Below are positions 40,963 to 49,846 of a stretch of DNA of 64,000 nt, piece by piece; the first letter of the stretch is position 1, and each line of letters opens with the position of its first letter. Source of the stretch: JANQRA01 sp035762545 (GTDB lineage: Bacteria; Actinomycetota; Acidimicrobiia; Spongiisociales; ZC4RG35); assembly GCA_035762545.1 (NCBI GenBank), contig DASTOM010000038.1, forward strand, positions 21,385 to 85,384, read 5' to 3'. The notes under the pieces were generated by a model that was given only the letters and a program-made list of their open reading frames with translations, was not told where the DNA came from and did no database searches. Position numbers and translations under genes: made by a program.

Positions 40963-42240
40963 ATGAAAAACAAGAGGAGCATGCGACTCATCGCTGCCCT
41001 CGGAGCACTCGCTCTCGTCGTAGCCGCCTGTGGTGGCGACGACGGTGGCAGCGACTTCGAGGCCGGTGAGCTCGGCGCGGTGACGGTGGAGGCCGGTGAG
41101 GCGATTCAGATTCGCTCTCTGCAGGTCATAACCGGCCCCGATGCAACCCTTGGAATCCCCGAAGAGCGTGCTGTAAGGCTCGCCGTGGAGGACTATGGCG
41201 AGATCCATGGCCACGCGGTTGAGGTCGGAACCGGTCTCGATGACCTTTGTTCGGCCGATGGTGGCCAGGCAGCAGCGCAGACGATCGTCGCAGACGATCA
41301 GGTGGTCGGTGTCATCGGGACGTCCTGTTCCGGTGCTGCTACCGCTGCGATGCCTCTGATCAGCGATGACGGAATGGTGATGATCTCCGGATCCAACACC
41401 TCTCCCGCTCTCACGTCTGATCTCGCCGGCACCGCTGGCTCGGACTACCACGTGGGTTACTACCGGACCGCTCACAACGACCTGATTCAGGGAGCGGCCG
41501 CGGCCAACTTCATGTACACCGAACTCGGGCTCGAGAACGTCGCTCTCATTCACGACGGTGACCCCTACACCCAGGGTCTCACCACAGCGTTCGAGAATGC
41601 GTTCGTCGAACTCGGCGGCACCATCACCGTGCACACTTCGATCCCGAAGGGCACGACTGATGCGGCCCCGGTGCTCACTGAAGTAGCCGGCACGACCCCC
41701 GAAGGCGTGTTCATGCCGATCTTCATCGCTGAAGCAACGGCTATCGCACAGCAGAAGGGAAGCGTGGCTGGTCTCGAGGACGTGGTCTTCATGGGTGCGG
41801 ACGGAATTCTCTCCCCTGCATTCATCGAGGAAGTCCCCGAGTCAGTCGACTTCTACTTCTCAGGCCCCGACGTCCGCTTTGGTGACAACACCAACGAGGC
41901 GACCGGTGTCAACGCGGAGCAGTTCCTCGAGGCTTACAACGCCGAGTGGAACGAGGCTCCGACCGCTCCGTTCTGGGCACACGCCTACGACGCCACGACT
42001 CTGTTGCTCCAGGCAATCGAGAATGTGGCCGTCGTCGACGGTGATGTGATCCACATCGACCGTCAGGCCCTCCGTGACGAGCTGAACGCGGTGTCCGGAT
42101 TCGCCGGCATCATCGGCAGCCTGACCTGTGATGAGTTCGGTGATTGTGGCGCTGCCGCCATCACTGTCATCCAGAACACGGACAACAACTACGCCAACGC
42201 CACCGAGAACGTCGTTTACTCGTACGTTCCTGAAGGCTGA
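40963..42240 (+). CDS. livK: Branched-chain amino acid ABC transporter, substrate-binding lipoprotein
   Basis: A 425-residue periplasmic-binding-type protein. Signal peptide with lipobox VVAACGG (Cys near residue 23) and the type I fold of the Leu/Ile/Val-binding family: ESLQVITGPDATLGIPEERAVRLAVED (read in blocks), VVGVIGTSCSGAATAAMPLI and VALIHDGDPYTQGL. It captures hydrophobic amino acids or related ligands outside the membrane; the ligand is not resolved. It starts a five-gene operon. A strong ribosome site and a terminator right behind it suggest that it is made in excess over the membrane parts. Confidence 0.93.
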   Translation: MKNKRSMRLIAALGALALVVAACGGDDGGSDFEAGELGAVTVEAGEAIQIRSLQVITGPDATLGIPEERAVRLAVEDYGEIHGHAVEVGTGLDDLCSADGGQAAAQTIVADDQVVGVIGTSCSGAATAAMPLISDDGMVMISGSNTSPALTSDLAGTAGSDYHVGYYRTAHNDLIQGAAAANFMYTELGLENVALIHDGDPYTQGLTTAFENAFVELGGTITVHTSIPKGTTDAAPVLTEVAGTTPEGVFMPIFIAEATAIAQQKGSVAGLEDVVFMGADGILSPAFIEEVPESVDFYFSGPDVRFGDNTNEATGVNAEQFLEAYNAEWNEAPTAPFWAHAYDATTLLLQAIENVAVVDGDVIHIDRQALRDELNAVSGFAGIIGSLTCDEFGDCGAAAITVIQNTDNNYANATENVVYSYVPEG

Positions 42241-42276
42241 GCAAACCAGCAGAGAGTCAAAACTCTGAAAATCGAG

Positions 42277-42305
42277 AGCCCCGGCCACACAGGCCGGGGC
42301 TTTCT
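42277..42305 (+). terminator. Intra-operon terminator/attenuator behind livK
   Basis: Perfect 10-bp GC-rich arms 42277-42286 and 42292-42301 around ACACA, followed by TTCTCG. It sits 37 bp after the livK stop and 22 bp before livH. Partial read-through would give more binding protein than permease. Confidence 0.7.
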
Positions 42306-42322
42306 CGTATGCTGCCCGCCCA

Positions 42323-43426
42323 GTGGCAGGCATTTCGACTTCAAGACCGGCGCCCGCGCGCCGATTTCGCTTCAACTGGGTCGACAGCTTCCTGTGGTTC
42401 ATACGGGTAGCGGCGATCATCGCGATCGTCGTTGGTCTGACCGGGACCATCCAGGCTTTCATGGCCGGGGAAGGCCCGAGTGTCCAACAATGGCGCGACC
42501 TGTTCGTGTCCTCGATCAGCACGGGTGCGATGTATGGCCTTGTCGCCCTGGGCTACTCGATGGTCTACGGCGTCCTCGGGTTCATCAACTTCGCCCACGG
42601 CGAGGTGTTCATGAGCGGGATAATGGTCGGCTGGGTGGCGGCGACGCTTCTGTTCCAGAACGGCCTCTGGGAAGCCAACCCGATCCTCTCACTGTGCATC
42701 GTCCTCATCGTCTCGATGTTCACCTCGACACTCATCGCCATCCTCACAGAGCGCATTGCATACCGCCGCCTTCGGGGTGCCCCACGACTGATCCCCCTGA
42801 TCACCTCGATCGGTGTCTCCTTCTTCCTGCAGTACGCATTCGCCGGGCTATTCGGCGTCGGTCTCCAGACCTATCCGACGCCTCCCGGATGGCTCGGCCG
42901 GGACGTCAACATCTTCGGGGTCCCCGTCGAGGGAACCGAGGTCTTGGTGATCACCGTCTCGATCCTGGCGATGGTCGCCCTGTGGTACTTCGTGGCGAAG
43001 ACGAAGACCGGGCGGGCGATGCGGGCAGTGGCGGAAGACAAGGAGATCGCCGGCCTGATGGGAATCAACGTCGATCGGACGATCGTCACCACTTTCGCCG
43101 TCGGTGGCGCCATGGCTGGGGTCGGTGGTCTCCTCTGGGCGCTTCTCTTCCGCAACGTCCAGTTCATCACCGGTTTCCTTCCCGGCATCAAGGCATTCAC
43201 CGCAGCTGTCCTCGGCGGTATCGGCAACCTCCCCGGTGCGATGCTCGGTGGGGTAGTCCTCGGCCTCTTCGAGGGTATGGGCCCGCTACTCGTCCTCGGT
43301 GGCTTGGGTATCCCCGCCGTCTCCCAGCTCAAGGACGCGGTCGCCTTCAGCGCCTTGATCCTGGTGCTCATCTTCCGCCCGAGTGGTCTGCTCGGCGAGC
43401 GTCTCGGCTCTGAGGACAGGGCGTGA
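42323..43426 (+). CDS. livH: Branched-chain amino acid ABC transporter permease (LivH)
   Basis: A 367-residue membrane protein with about eight helices. SISTGAMYGLVALGYSMVYGVLGFINFAHGE contains the family signature, read as YGLVALGYSMVYGVLGFINF; GNLPGAMLGGVVLG is the ABC coupling region. Residues 1-45 are longer than usual and contain one extra hydrophobic helix. GTG at 42323 is used. The stop overlaps the livM start. Confidence 0.92.
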   Translation: MAGISTSRPAPARRFRFNWVDSFLWFIRVAAIIAIVVGLTGTIQAFMAGEGPSVQQWRDLFVSSISTGAMYGLVALGYSMVYGVLGFINFAHGEVFMSGIMVGWVAATLLFQNGLWEANPILSLCIVLIVSMFTSTLIAILTERIAYRRLRGAPRLIPLITSIGVSFFLQYAFAGLFGVGLQTYPTPPGWLGRDVNIFGVPVEGTEVLVITVSILAMVALWYFVAKTKTGRAMRAVAEDKEIAGLMGINVDRTIVTTFAVGGAMAGVGGLLWALLFRNVQFITGFLPGIKAFTAAVLGGIGNLPGAMLGGVVLGLFEGMGPLLVLGGLGIPAVSQLKDAVAFSALILVLIFRPSGLLGERLGSEDRA

Positions 43427-45174
43427 TGATGGACTTGAAACGCATCATCCGATTCGGGCTCCTCGCTGGTGTGAGCATGGCGTTCCTGGGATCGATCGGA
43501 ATGGTCGAGTCTTTCAACCATCGCACGCTGATCAACCCATTCCTCCGAATGGGCGACATGTTCTTGTACGGGACCCTGCTGACGGTGGCGTATTTCGCAG
43601 CACGAGGTGAATACAACATCCTCTCCGAGGACCGGGTGGACAAGGGGACGGGTGCGATGAGCGGGGCAGGTGTAGGTCTGGTGGCCGCCGTATTCCTGTC
43701 TCTCTTCCTGATCGTGGTCGACAATGTCGACCTCACCGAGTTCTTCCCCAACATGGACCAGTCGATGGTCGAATCGCTGACCTTCGGACAGGGGATCCCA
43801 ATGGGGCTGCTGCTCATGGCAGGTGCATCGCTCGCAGTGGGTGCCCTCGGTGGCCTGTTACCCGCCTTGTCGACCGAAACCCGCAAATCGATCTGGCTGA
43901 TGTCGGGATGGATCATCTCATTCGCCCTGCTCGAGATCGTCTTCATCGACATCGTCGAGAACCGCACGGTGATCCGTCTGGTCTACTCGCCCAACGGTGG
44001 GCTTCGAGCCTGGGTGGCCGCGGTGATCGGCGTCCTCGTCTTCTTCGTGTCTCGCCGCTACGAGGGTCGCTTTGGGACCTTCACGACCAGAGTCAAGGAA
44101 TCTGACGCCAAGAGCAGGCTCCGTAGAGGCATCATCGCTCTGGCGGTGTTCGCAGCGATCGTCTTGCCCATGCTCCTCGGTGGAATCCTCAACGAGCTCC
44201 TGATCAACGTCTCGTTGTTCATCCTGATGGGTCTGGGGCTCAACATCGTCGTCGGTCTCGCCGGTCTTCTCGACTTGGGCTACGTGGCCTTCTTCGCCGT
44301 CGGCGCCTACGGCACTGCGGTCCTCACATCACCTCTCAGCCCGACCGTCACCCTGGAACTCAACTGGTGGTTTGCCCTACCGATCGTCATGGTGATAGCT
44401 GCCATCGCCGGCCTGCTGGTCGGCACGCCGGTCATCCGGATGCGGGGCGACTACCTGGCCATCGTGACCCTTGGATTTGGTGAGATCGTCCGCATCCTCC
44501 TCCTCTCCGACTGGCTCACGCCACTGTTCGGCGGCTCGCAGGGGATCCGACGCATCCCCGGAGTCCCTGTCCCATTCCTCGGCGAGGTCGGTGGTACCCG
44601 GCCGGAACTCTTCGTCTACTTGACGACGATCTTCGTGCTCATCGCCGCCTACATCTCCTACCGGGCCCAGAACTCACGAGTAGGACGCTCCTGGGCCGCC
44701 ATGCGGGAGGACGAGGACGTGGCCGAGGCGATCGGCATCAGCACCGTCCAGGCGAAACTGTTGGCATTCGTCACCGGTGCCATCGTCGCCTCCTTCGCCG
44801 GAGCTCTCTTCGCCGCCAAGGTCGGTGCTGTGTTCACCAACTCCTTCGACGTCCTGGTCTCCATCGTCATCCTCGTCGTGGTCATCGTCGGTGGAATGGG
44901 CAGCATCCCCGGTGTGGTCGTAGGGGCCTTCGTACTCATCGGCGTTCTCGGCGGGCCCAAGTCACCGGGTCTGCTTCAGGAGTTCGCCGAGTACAAGCTG
45001 CTCTTCTACGGGGCGATCCTCGTGGTCATGATGCTGAACAAGCCGGAAGGTCTGGTTCCATCGGTACGGAGATCGCGTGAGCTGCATCAAGACGAGATGT
45101 CCCAGGATGCGTGGCTGGACAGGGCCGGCGGCTTCAAAGAAGACGAACACCAAGCACAGGGGACGACCAGCTGA
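43423..45174 (+). CDS. livM: Branched-chain amino acid ABC transporter permease (LivM), long N-terminal extension
   Basis: A 583-residue protein. The C-terminal 330 residues are a normal LivM permease (LGLNIVVGLAGLLDLGYVAFFAVGAYG; RMRGDYLAIVTLGFGEIVRI; GGMGSIPGVVVGAFVLI). The N-terminal 220 residues add about five membrane helices with a polar loop (NVDLTEFFPNMDQSMVESL) not found in standard LivM. Start may be GTG 43423 or ATG 43426/43429. It overlaps livH and, by TGATG, livG. The extension could alter partner or substrate interplay; its role is unknown. Confidence 0.9.
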   Translation: MMMDLKRIIRFGLLAGVSMAFLGSIGMVESFNHRTLINPFLRMGDMFLYGTLLTVAYFAARGEYNILSEDRVDKGTGAMSGAGVGLVAAVFLSLFLIVVDNVDLTEFFPNMDQSMVESLTFGQGIPMGLLLMAGASLAVGALGGLLPALSTETRKSIWLMSGWIISFALLEIVFIDIVENRTVIRLVYSPNGGLRAWVAAVIGVLVFFVSRRYEGRFGTFTTRVKESDAKSRLRRGIIALAVFAAIVLPMLLGGILNELLINVSLFILMGLGLNIVVGLAGLLDLGYVAFFAVGAYGTAVLTSPLSPTVTLELNWWFALPIVMVIAAIAGLLVGTPVIRMRGDYLAIVTLGFGEIVRILLLSDWLTPLFGGSQGIRRIPGVPVPFLGEVGGTRPELFVYLTTIFVLIAAYISYRAQNSRVGRSWAAMREDEDVAEAIGISTVQAKLLAFVTGAIVASFAGALFAAKVGAVFTNSFDVLVSIVILVVVIVGGMGSIPGVVVGAFVLIGVLGGPKSPGLLQEFAEYKLLFYGAILVVMMLNKPEGLVPSVRRSRELHQDEMSQDAWLDRAGGFKEDEHQAQGTTS

Positions 45175-45959
45175 TGGCACTCCTCGAGATCCACCAACTC
45201 AAGAAGTCGTTCGGTGGTGTTCAGGCGCTGGGCGGCGTCGATTTCCACATCGACGAGAACACCATCGTCTCGGTCATCGGACCCAATGGTGCCGGCAAGA
45301 CCTCTTTCTTCAACGTCATCTCGGGCCTGTTCCCACCCGACTCAGGTGACATCATCTTCGACGGCGACAATCTCGCCCACCACCAGCCCAACGAGATCAC
45401 ACGGCGGGGCATCGCCCGGACCTTCCAGAATGTCAGGCTCTTCCCGAACCTGACAGTTCTCGAGAACGTCATGGTCGGCCAGCACTGTCGCACCGATCAA
45501 GGCATGTGGGGCACCATCCTGCAGACCAAGAAGCAGAGAGCCGAAGAAGCGATGATCGAGGAGAAGGCCAAAGATATCCTCTCCTTCTTCGGAACCAGAC
45601 TCACCGGATATCGATTCGACCAACCCGCCTTCGTCCTCTCCTACGCCAACCGGAGACGTCTCGAGATCGCCCGGGCGATGGCCACCGAGCCCAAGCTCCT
45701 GCTCCTCGACGAGCCGACTGCGGGAATGAACCCGAGAGAGACGGCCGAGCTGACGGAGTTGATCGGCAAGCTGCGGGACGACCGCGGACTGACCATCGTG
45801 GTGATCGAGCACGATATGAAGGTCGTCCAGAACGTGTCCGACCGCGTGGTCGTTCTCGACCACGGAGTGAAGATCGCCGAGGGTCACTACGACGAGGTGT
45901 CGACCAACGAGGAGGTCATCGAGGCCTACCTGGGGAGACCCGCGGAGACGGGGACATGA
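45174..45959 (+). CDS. livG: Branched-chain amino acid ABC transporter ATP-binding protein (LivG)
   Basis: A 261-residue ATPase: Walker A GPNGAGKTSFFNVI, LivG-specific RTFQNVRLFPNLTVLENVMVGQH, an ABC signature FVLSYANRRRLEIARAMA (the LSGGQ equivalent is LSYAN) and Walker B LLLLDEPTAGMNP. The signature deviation is typical of LivG. It starts at ATG 45174, overlapping the livM stop, and overlaps livF (ATGA). Confidence 0.94.
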   Translation: MALLEIHQLKKSFGGVQALGGVDFHIDENTIVSVIGPNGAGKTSFFNVISGLFPPDSGDIIFDGDNLAHHQPNEITRRGIARTFQNVRLFPNLTVLENVMVGQHCRTDQGMWGTILQTKKQRAEEAMIEEKAKDILSFFGTRLTGYRFDQPAFVLSYANRRRLEIARAMATEPKLLLLDEPTAGMNPRETAELTELIGKLRDDRGLTIVVIEHDMKVVQNVSDRVVVLDHGVKIAEGHYDEVSTNEEVIEAYLGRPAETGT

Positions 45960-46678
45960 CCGCACGCACGCCTGTACTGTCCTTCCGAGGGATCAACACC
46001 CACTACGGGGCCGTCCACATCCTCAAGGACGTGGACATCGACATCTACGGCGGTGAGATGGTCTGTCTCCTGGGCGGCAACGCTTCGGGCAAGACCACGA
46101 CGCTCAAGACCATTCTCGGGTACGTGAAACCAACCACCGGGTCAGTCATCCTCGATGGTGAGGAGGTCAACGAATGGTCGACTGCGGACCGGGTCAGCCG
46201 GGGGGTGACGATGGTTCCCGAGAACCGGCGGCTGTTCAAGCGGATGACGGTGAGGGAGAACCTCGAGATCGGTGCTTACCTGAGGCCGGGTGAGGACCTC
46301 AGCTCGGACTATGACCGGGTCTTCGAGTTGTTCCCCCGCGTCAAAGAGCGCCTCAGCCAGAAAGCGGGAACCCTGTCCGGTGGCGAGCAGCAGATGGTGG
46401 CGATGGGACGTGCTCTGATGGCGAGACCGAAAGTCCTGCTCATGGACGAGCCTTCGATGGGTCTCGCTCCTGTGCTCGTGGCGCAGAACTTCGAGATCAT
46501 CGAGCGAATCAACAAGGCAGGTACCACGGTCTTCGTCGTCGAACAGAACGCCAACATGGCTCTGTCCATCGCCGACCGCGGCTACGTCCTGCAAACGGGC
46601 CGCATCGTCCTCAACGACACCGCCGCCGGGCTCCTCGCCAACCCCCAAATGCGCCAGGCCTACCTCGGCGAGGTCTGA
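45956..46678 (+). CDS. livF: Branched-chain amino acid ABC transporter ATP-binding protein (LivF)
   Basis: A 240-residue ATPase: LLGGNASGKTTTLKTI (Walker A), MVPENRRLFKRMTVRENLEIGAYL (LivF-typical, read in blocks), LSGGEQQMVAMGRALM (signature) and VLLMDEPSMGLAP (Walker B). The Walker A has Asn-Ala-Ser in place of the common Asn-Gly-Ala, still consistent with GxxxxGKT. It pairs with LivG to power the LivHM channel. The start at 45956 overlaps the livG stop (ATGA). It is the last operon gene and converges with the AI-2E transporter gene. Confidence 0.94.
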   Translation: MTARTPVLSFRGINTHYGAVHILKDVDIDIYGGEMVCLLGGNASGKTTTLKTILGYVKPTTGSVILDGEEVNEWSTADRVSRGVTMVPENRRLFKRMTVRENLEIGAYLRPGEDLSSDYDRVFELFPRVKERLSQKAGTLSGGEQQMVAMGRALMARPKVLLMDEPSMGLAPVLVAQNFEIIERINKAGTTVFVVEQNANMALSIADRGYVLQTGRIVLNDTAAGLLANPQMRQAYLGEV

Positions 46679-46702
46679 CGCCGGCCCGAACGCTTTCCTA
46701 AT

Positions 46703-46731
46703 GCTGTAGGGCCGTTATATCGGCTTACAGC
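46703..46731. terminator. Weak bidirectional hairpin between livF and the AI-2E-family gene
   Basis: GCTGTA (46703-46708) and TACAGC (46726-46731) pair around an inner CCG/CGG. It lies 24 bp past the livF stop and overlaps the last codons of the convergent gene. T-rich bases follow only on the plus side (GTTTGATT). Confidence 0.35.
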
Positions 46732-47957
46732 GTTTGATTCGAGGTCTCGTCCTCGGGAGTCACAGCCGAGATCTCCTGGGTGTCGAACAGACGGGTCTGA
46801 TTCGGGCTCTTCCGGCTGATTCGGGCCAGCCTCTCCGGTGGCTCGGTCATCTCGATCATTGCCTCGCTGGCCTCCTCCCAGGACTGACCCAGAACCCTGG
46901 TGCGCCAGAGGTGGCCGGTGACGATGCGCACCGCCGCGGTGACCGGGATTGCCACGAGAACACCGAGCAGACCAGCAAGCGACCCACCGATGATGAGGGC
47001 GAGGACGATGACGAGCGGCGACAAATTCACCCTCGCTCGCTGGATCATTGGGGTGATCACGTGATTGTCGATCTGTTGGATCACGATCATGATCACCACG
47101 GCCCACACCGCCTGCCACACGTCGCCGTTCAGCAGGGCGACCAGCGCCGCCAGCGCACCACCGACGACCGGCCCCAGGAAGGGGATCAGGTTCAGGAAGC
47201 CTGCGATGATCCCGATGAGGAGCCAGAACGGCAGCCCGATCGCCCACATCCCGATGCTCGAAGCGACACCCACCATGAGCGCAACGAGTAGTTGACCGCG
47301 GACGAACGATCCCATGGCGGTGCCGACCTCCCCGCCCACGTAGGCGACCTCGGCCCGGTACCGGGGAGGGGTGAGTTCCAGTGAGTGTGACTGGAACCGG
47401 GTCAGGTCCATGAGGATGTAGACGGCGAGGACCGGCGCGAGGGCGATGACGGCGATCGTCTCGGCTACGCCCCGGAGGATGATCCCGGCTCCGGCGCCAA
47501 ACTCGAACAGCAGGTTCTGGACCGTCTCCTGATTCGCCGGATCCCTCAGCCACTCCTCGATCGCCTGCTGGGACAGGAAATCGTCGATGTTCACACCGAG
47601 GACGTTGTCGGCGAACTGACGGGCCCAGTCGTCGACGCTGACGTAGAGGTCGGGGAGCTGCTGGACCAGCTCGGTGCCCTGCTGCTGGACGGTCGGCCAT
47701 ACCAGGGCTCCCACCGCGACGATCACCGCGACCAGGACCAGGAGACCGATGATCGATCCGACCAGGCGCGGAATCCGCAACCGTTCGAACATGTGGACGA
47801 GGGGATCGAGAAGGAAGACGATCCCGGCGCCGAATGCGATCGGCAGCCAGATGACCCGGATGGCCTCTGCCACCATCAGGAACACCCATCCGAGGGCCAC
47901 CAAACCGACGGCCGTCCAAACGATCAGGGCGATTTGTCGGAGCCGGTCAGATGGCAC
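46725..47957 (-). CDS. AI-2E/PerM-family membrane transporter
   Basis: A 410-residue protein with seven to eight membrane helices and the family pattern: WLPIAFGAGIVFLLDPLVHMFER, a central amphipathic domain (residues 80-190), IGLPFWLLIGIIAGFLNLIPFLGPVVGG (family signature PFLGPxxGxxP-like, read in blocks) and NHVITPMIQRARVNLSPLVIVLALIIGG. Families named AI-2E or PerM are often cation/proton exchangers or unspecified permeases; AI-2 export is not implied. The C-terminus has a polar tail. Confidence 0.88.
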   Translation of the reverse strand: MPSDRLRQIALIVWTAVGLVALGWVFLMVAEAIRVIWLPIAFGAGIVFLLDPLVHMFERLRIPRLVGSIIGLLVLVAVIVAVGALVWPTVQQQGTELVQQLPDLYVSVDDWARQFADNVLGVNIDDFLSQQAIEEWLRDPANQETVQNLLFEFGAGAGIILRGVAETIAVIALAPVLAVYILMDLTRFQSHSLELTPPRYRAEVAYVGGEVGTAMGSFVRGQLLVALMVGVASSIGMWAIGLPFWLLIGIIAGFLNLIPFLGPVVGGALAALVALLNGDVWQAVWAVVIMIVIQQIDNHVITPMIQRARVNLSPLVIVLALIIGGSLAGLLGVLVAIPVTAAVRIVTGHLWRTRVLGQSWEEASEAMIEMTEPPERLARISRKSPNQTRLFDTQEISAVTPEDETSNQTL

Positions 47958-47973
47958 TGTGAATCGAGTCTAA

Positions 47974-48831
47974 TTAGCGCCCGGTCACATTCAGGGTGGT
48001 GTCTCCGACGACGGTGATCACCCATCCGGTCCCTCCGCCGGGGGCCGTGGCTCCCTCGGGGGTTCGGGTCCAATCGGCCGGAACCGACGCCACCCCTACC
48101 ACCCGGGCGGGTGTGCCATCCGGAACCACCACCTCGAAGGCTCCTTCTACCGAGACACTGGTCTCGGCTTCTGACGGCCCCAGGATCACCGTGCCCGCAC
48201 CGGAGACCACCAGGTCTCCGACCGAGACCTCGGTCAGATCCAATTCGAGTGCACCGTCGAGGTCGAGATACCAGAGAGGTGCGGTGGAGACGAGAATCTC
48301 CCAGCCCGCATAGCCGTAGAGACCGGGATCGGCAGGTGCAGCGAGCTCGATCGACACCTCGCTGCCGGTCACCTGCTCGGAGGCGGCAGGGATTCCTATG
48401 ACACCGCCTTGCATCAAGGGCTCGACCTCATAGAGAAACTCGGATCCACCCGCGAGCACGATCCGCCCGTCGATGCTCGCCTCGAGAGTGGCATCGCTGA
48501 ACGAACCCACCTCGGGACCGACGAGACGCTGGGATGCCGACGGCATGATCGCCCACCCGGCGAGGTGGCCCCAGGTGAACAGCAACACGAAGAACAGGGC
48601 GATGAGTGGGATCAGCCCGGAGAGACGCACCGACCCCACCTTCCGATCGCGAAAGACGAATGCGGCAACTCCCAACCCGACCCAGACCGGCCACCAGGCG
48701 ATCAGATCTGCGACGATCGAACGGCTGAGACGCCCACTGGCGGCGATGCCCAGGAGAATCGTCAACGCGGCGATAGGAAGGATCCAGATCCTTGGAAAGC
48801 CGCGGCCGAAACCGACGGCGCGGTGGGTCAT
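47974..48831 (-). CDS. Membrane protein with LiaF/toast-rack-like outer domain
   Basis: A 285-residue protein. Three hydrophobic helices in the first 110 residues (PIAALTILLGIAASG; WWPVWVGLGVAAFVF; GLIPLIALFFVLLF) are followed by a beta-rich C-terminal part with repeated strands (LDLDGALELDLTEVSVGDLVVSGAGTVILG; ETSVSVEGAFEVVVPDGTPARVVG), the kind of adhesin/toast-rack domain seen in LiaF-like stress proteins. Function unknown. Start at 48831 overlaps the LytR_C gene stop by 4 nt. Confidence 0.65.
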   Translation of the reverse strand: MTHRAVGFGRGFPRIWILPIAALTILLGIAASGRLSRSIVADLIAWWPVWVGLGVAAFVFRDRKVGSVRLSGLIPLIALFFVLLFTWGHLAGWAIMPSASQRLVGPEVGSFSDATLEASIDGRIVLAGGSEFLYEVEPLMQGGVIGIPAASEQVTGSEVSIELAAPADPGLYGYAGWEILVSTAPLWYLDLDGALELDLTEVSVGDLVVSGAGTVILGPSEAETSVSVEGAFEVVVPDGTPARVVGVASVPADWTRTPEGATAPGGGTGWVITVVGDTTLNVTGR

Positions 48832-49373
48832 TCGGTGAAACCGGTACCCAGGACCATGACGACGTCTGCGCCCTCACCGACCGACGAGTCAGGGAGTGGC
48901 TCTACATCAGCGTCGGGGATGTACTCGATCAGGGCGGCGGCCTCGGCAGCGAAGCCCTCCCGATACCAGATCTTGGACGGAGATTGTTCGGGCTCGAAAT
49001 CGTCCGGAGTAAGGGTCTGATAGCCGGCCTCGGCGAGTTCCTGCGTCATTCGACCGGCCGCTCCATCGACACCGATGGAATTGAGTACCACGACGGTCAC
49101 CTCCGCCGGGGGACGGACAGCAACAGTGGTCGATGTCGGGGCATTGGTCGATGTGGTTGAGCCTGCACCCGTGGTCGAGGTGACATCCTCCGCGGTTGTG
49201 CTGGTCGCCAGCGTCGTCGTCGTGGTCGTCGGCCCGGTCGTCGGTTCGTCGGCGAACAGATAGAGAATGAAGAAGACTGCCGCGCCCACCAAAAGGATGC
49301 CGAGGATCATGATCGCCAGGTCGCGATAGAAGGTCCCGGAGGACTCGGAGGAGTGTTTTCCCTTGTTAGTCAT
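48828..49373 (-). CDS. LytR_C-domain protein with Thr/Ser-rich linker
   Basis: A 181-residue protein. One membrane helix (AIMILGILLVGAAVFFILYLF, near residues 20-40) is followed by a Thr/Ser-rich low-complexity linker (residues 45-85) and a LytR C-terminal domain (EVTVVVLNSIGVDGAAGRMTQELAEAGYQT... SKIWYREGFAAEAAAL). It lacks the LytR catalytic domain. In actinobacteria such proteins stand next to DUF3263, as here, and probably bind cell-wall polymers. It overlaps DUF3263 by one base. Confidence 0.88.
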   Translation of the reverse strand: MTNKGKHSSESSGTFYRDLAIMILGILLVGAAVFFILYLFADEPTTGPTTTTTTLATSTTAEDVTSTTGAGSTTSTNAPTSTTVAVRPPAEVTVVVLNSIGVDGAAGRMTQELAEAGYQTLTPDDFEPEQSPSKIWYREGFAAEAAALIEYIPDADVEPLPDSSVGEGADVVMVLGTGFTE

Positions 49374-49603
49374 CAGACTGCTAGCTCGGCGTCGGCGGAT
49401 TGCTCGATGATTCTGAGGACACGTTTAGCGGTCAGAGGGTCGTATGAGGAACCCGCCGAAGAAGCGACGAGCTCGCGGAGACGCTCGTAGTAGACCCACG
49501 ACTGAAGACCCAGATCCATCTCGATCGAGAGGTCCTTGGGTCCCGAATCACGCCAACTGGCACGTTCGAAGTCGAGGATCGCCCTGTCCTCATCGTTCAG
49601 CAT
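49373..49603 (-). CDS. DUF3263 family protein
   Basis: A 76-residue protein with the DUF3263 pattern: LNDEDRAILDFERASWRDSGPKDLSIEMDLGL (read in blocks) then YYERLRELV and AYDPLTAKRVLRI-like (SYDPLTAKRVLRI). The family resembles a small helix-turn-helix domain, is restricted to actinobacteria and is unassigned. It is directly followed by the LytR_C gene, a conserved gene pair. Confidence 0.9.
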   Translation of the reverse strand: MLNDEDRAILDFERASWRDSGPKDLSIEMDLGLQSWVYYERLRELVASSAGSSYDPLTAKRVLRIIEQSADAELAV

Positions 49604-49666
49604 CGGGAGAAAGAGTAAGGGGCGTGCCAGCAGGTACAGGGGATTTGTCGGCCGTAGGATTGTGCG

Positions 49667-49831
49667 ATGGACACCCAGGCACCGGATCAGAGCTCAGGTG
49701 GAGATCCGGCATGCTTCATCTCCGGAACCTGCCTCGGCTGCGGTCGATTCGTCGAGACCAGCCGTGACCCGGCGGAGCGATGTCCTCACTGTGGACAGCC
49801 CGTGGACGGCTCGCAACGGGACGGTGGATAG
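49667..49831 (+). CDS. Small zinc-ribbon protein (54 aa)
   Basis: A short frame from ATG 49667 to TAG 49831. It holds two CxxC knuckles 14 residues apart: CLGCGRF (Cys 22/25) and CPHCGQP (Cys 39/42), with a further Cys at 16. The two knuckles and the acidic N-terminus are characteristic of small zinc ribbons. No strong ribosome site precedes it (GTAGGATTGTGCG). It diverges from DUF3263 and converges with the 49847-50221 gene. Being a real gene is likely from the ordered Cys pattern, not proven. Confidence 0.5.
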   Translation: MDTQAPDQSSGGDPACFISGTCLGCGRFVETSRDPAERCPHCGQPVDGSQRDGG

Positions 49832-49846
49832 GCGGCCGCGGATGGT

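Noticed and set aside
46660..47919. A 419-codon frame overlapping the AI-2E-family gene
   Set aside because: Same strand, other frame; Arg/Gly-rich without membrane helices, while the other frame encodes a recognisable membrane transporter.
46725..47957. Quorum-sensing AI-2 exporter
   Set aside because: The family name is historical; many members are ion exchangers and no luxS or AI-2 gene is near, so no AI-2 role is claimed.
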